Shown here one piece after another: positions 62,219 to 64,000 of a DNA stretch of 64,000 bases (the first letter of the stretch is position 1; the number at the start of each line of letters is the position of its first letter). The position numbers and the translations under genes were made by a program. The stretch spans positions 62,001-126,000 of the forward strand of contig MU405221.1 in NCBI GenBank assembly GCA_022836615.1, written 5' to 3'. Under the pieces are notes generated by a model. That model was not told the DNA's origin, ran no database searches, and saw nothing but the letters and a program-made list of their open reading frames with translations. Source of the stretch: Annulohypoxylon bovei var. microspora. Taxonomy: Eukaryota > Ascomycota > Sordariomycetes > Xylariales > Hypoxylaceae.

Positions 62219-62235
62219 TGGTAGCACCTCCTCCG
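62219..62235 (+). other. Primer-binding site
   Basis: TGGTAGCACCTCCTCCG starts directly after the 5' LTR and would pair with a tRNA ending GAGGTGCTACCA. The first 12 bases recur in the unrelated miniature element at 35577-35588 (minus strand). Confidence 0.78.
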
Positions 62236-62300
62236 TTTTGAGTAATTATTCGAGGGACTAGGTCACGTTTTCAGGCCTTTTGGCCTGGAGGGGGGGAGTG

Positions 62301-63161
62301 ATGGCATCGGGATCTGGGGATGTTGCATCGTTGCAAGCTCAGATTGACAAGCTGGAGAAAGCCTTGAAGGAGCTAACGGTCAAGCATGAAACCCCTGACG
62401 ATACGACGTCATCATCCTCATCCTCATCGAAGAACGATACGAACCTGCGATGGGAACGATTCGAGTGGAAGCTACCCAAGGAGCTTCGTCTGACAGGACC
62501 TGATAACTTTCCTGTGTGGTTGGAGATGTTGGGTGTAGCGTTGAGATCGATCGGCTACGTTGAGGGGACAAGCAATATCACCCCGATGGATGACTTGAAG
62601 ATAGCCAACATCATCTGCAACAACGTCTGCGAGGATCCGTTGAGGTTGGTGATAGGCTTGAAGCAAGGCACTGCCATGGTCACCCAGTACCGTACGAACT
62701 ATCAGGCACGCGGTGATCAGCAAAAGATGTCACTGTGGGAAGAGTTCGAGGCGATCAAGTACAACGGTGGTGATCCTGTCACGTACGTCACAACCTTCAC
62801 GTATCTCGTCGGTCGAAACAGCGATGTGGGCAATAAAACCACGGATGCACAGATGCGGGCACGTTTTATTCTCGGCGCTGAGGATAAAGCGAAGGAATGG
62901 GCCGCTCGGCAGCGTACTTTGTTGAAGGTATCCACGATCACGATACAGGTGATGAAGGATGACTTCATTTCAGAGTTTCGCAGCCGCATCGGCAAGGCAC
63001 CTGGCAAGGGTGACAGCCACGTTGCTGGGGACCGGGATGGCAAGAGATGCTGGAAGTGTGGGAAGCTTGGACACGTTCGCCGAGACTGCCGTAGCAGTGG
63101 CGAAGCCCACGAGATTGACGGATCGGCAGGCACCTTCAAGCCGATGCAGGTAATCTTCTGA
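62301..63161 (+). CDS. Gag-like protein with CCHC zinc knuckle
   Basis: 286 residues from the ATG at 62301; the frame is open seven codons further upstream to a TTG, which is not a plausible start. The N-terminus is a short coiled coil (LQAQIDKLEKALKELT, about residues 8-23). A Ser-rich linker and a capsid-like region follow, opening with LRLTGPDNFPVWLEML, which resembles the Copia-type gag (UBN2/Retrotran_gag_2) start L-x-G-x-N-(x)-W. A basic linker leads to the zinc knuckle CWKCGKLGHVRRDC (residues 250-263; C-X2-C-X4-H-X4-C), which binds RNA in packaging. The protein should form the particle that packages the element's RNA. There are no frameshifts or stops. The frame ends at 63161 with no pol after it. 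Confidence 0.88.
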   Translation: MASGSGDVASLQAQIDKLEKALKELTVKHETPDDTTSSSSSSSKNDTNLRWERFEWKLPKELRLTGPDNFPVWLEMLGVALRSIGYVEGTSNITPMDDLKIANIICNNVCEDPLRLVIGLKQGTAMVTQYRTNYQARGDQQKMSLWEEFEAIKYNGGDPVTYVTTFTYLVGRNSDVGNKTTDAQMRARFILGAEDKAKEWAARQRTLLKVSTITIQVMKDDFISEFRSRIGKAPGKGDSHVAGDRDGKRCWKCGKLGHVRRDCRSSGEAHEIDGSAGTFKPMQVIF

Positions 63162-63486
63162 GCGTTGAAGCTTGGAGAGCGTTGCTGGGATAAGCAACGG
63201 AGCCGCAAGGCTGACTGGTTATTTGCGGAATCTTGTGCAGGATCGTTGGAGGGATCAAGATATGCTGTGGTTTATCACGATAGCTGGCCAGCTGAACCCC
63301 TGGGGGTAAGAGTGTGAGCAGTAGTGAGATCCTTACGATGCACATGGCGATAGCTAGGGGCTGAAAGAGGCCGACAACAGGGCTGAAATAGGCCAAACAG
63401 GGCTGAAAAAGGCCGAAACAGGGCTGTAAAAGGCGACAGCAAGGTTGAAAATGGCGTTTTTGGATGGCACTGGCGCCAGGAGAGCG
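63162..63486 (+). other. 3' untranslated interior of the gag-only element
   Basis: 325 bp without an open frame. Four to five copies of a CAGGGCTGAAAAAGGCC-like unit lie at about 63375-63435, and related words are found in the older copy at 9420-9490. The end next to the 3' LTR (AGGAGAGCG) is purine-rich and may serve as the polypurine tract. Confidence 0.65.
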
Positions 63487-63676
63487 TGTTGGCAGTAAAA
63501 GGGTTTTACTGGCCAAAGGGCGCTTTGTGGCTTTGTGTGGCTTTGTGTGGCTTGTGCCATATAAGGCTACGTCTGCTTGGGATTGAAAGCTGGTAATTTG
63601 TACGTTCATACAACCACAGGATATCGTAATACATCACACGGTATTACACGAAACGCTACGTGACCTATTGCCTTCA
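63487..63676 (+). repeat. 3' LTR, 190 bp
   Basis: Identical to 62029-62218 as read base by base, which indicates a recent insertion. Followed by the AACAC duplication at 63677-63681. Confidence 0.93.
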
Positions 63677-63870
63677 AACACGCTATAAATTATAAATAAG
63701 CAGCCAAAAAAGTGCTTATAAAATATCTACAAGTATAAGTTTTTTCGATGCAAACGATTGGTTAAAAATAAAGTACTGTGGAACGATCCACCAGCAAAAT
63801 TACAGTGGGTTTCAGTCTGCTGATACTCCCAAACGCATGGCTTAATTTTTTGCTTAATACCCACTATTCA

Positions 63871-63908
63871 CCATAAGTTAATCAAAACTTCTCGCGCAAA
63901 ACGCCCCC
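63871..63908 (-). repeat. Right 38-bp terminal inverted repeat
   Basis: Exact reverse complement of 61458-61495, with TAT directly outside. Confidence 0.9.
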
Positions 63909-64000
63909 TATAACATTCGATATTTGTATTCGAAGTCCACTTGCGGGCAATTATTCTATTCGGTTAAACGACAATAAATCCAACAGTATTAAGGGAGACC

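Larger units (their letters stand above)
62024..63681 (+). mobile_element. Young gag-only LTR retrotransposon, complete
   Basis: A full element at 62029-63676 (1,648 bp) with target duplication AACAC on both sides (62024-62028 and 63677-63681). The two 190-bp LTRs (62029-62218, 63487-63676) are identical by eye. The order is LTR, primer-binding site directly after it, one gag frame, an untranslated stretch with repeated AGGGCTGAAA-like words, then LTR. There is no protease, integrase, reverse transcriptase or RNase H, so it must move using another element's enzymes. This matches the TR-GAG type known from plants. An older mutated relative spans 9152-10538 plus 42019-42054. Confidence 0.93.
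61458..63908. mobile_element. DNA transposon remnant or MITE with perfect 38-bp inverted repeats, interrupted by an LTR element
   Basis: The terminal repeats at 61458-61495 and 63871-63908 match 38 of 38 bases, beginning GGGGGCGTTTTGCGCGAG. TAT lies immediately outside both ends (61455-61457 and 63909-63911), a possible 3-bp target duplication; the G-rich start and 3-bp duplication suggest PIF/Harbinger, but TA-targeting Tc1/mariner is not excluded. After subtracting the nested LTR element and its duplication, about 798 bp remain, with no transposase, so it is non-autonomous. It also contains a 12-bp minisatellite. Confidence 0.82.

Overview
This is nuclear DNA of a filamentous ascomycete (Pezizomycotina). 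The evidence is a set of short introns (61-89 bases) with GTAAGT-like donors and CTAAC/CTGAC-like branch sites, pyrimidine-rich promoters, fungal protein families, and a sharply bounded block of about 17% GC rich in TpA, as left by repeat-induced point mutation (RIP). I cannot place the species; recurrent intergenic TACCTAGGTA motifs may help.

Layout. Positions 1-6474 carry two tail-to-tail genes: a two-exon GNAT-like acetyltransferase (1780-3448, +) and an F-box/leucine-rich-repeat protein ending in a CaaX-like CAVM tail (4468-6474, -). From 9147 to 42059 lies one nested insertion. A small gag-only LTR retrotransposon (minus strand, ATTAC target duplications at 9147-9151 and 42055-42059) carries in its 5' LTR a block of about 31.5 kb (10539-42012) bounded by inverted repeats of about 152 bp. 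That block is AT-saturated and has no readable gene. It in turn contains a normal-GC miniature LTR element (34361-35774, TATTA duplications). From 42060 to 58044 is a gene-poor stretch with a 1.04-kb inverted-repeat element (45455-46493, 12-bp flanking direct repeat) and one unassigned coding region (51704-52732). A six-exon GMC-family long-chain alcohol oxidase gene occupies 58045-60667 (-). The right edge (61458-63908) is a second nest: a roughly 0.8-kb element with perfect 38-bp inverted repeats, holding a 12-bp minisatellite and a young, full-length copy of the gag-only LTR element (62029-63676) with identical 190-bp LTRs and an open gag frame.

How the parts relate. The unique-copy genes do unrelated housekeeping or metabolic work and form no cluster. 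The interest is in the mobile DNA. Two unrelated non-autonomous LTR families share the same 12-base primer-binding site, suggesting one tRNA primer and perhaps one helper retrotransposon. The nesting gives a relative order: old gag element, then giant inverted-repeat element, then the miniature LTR element after the heaviest mutation. The identity of the giant element is the main open question.
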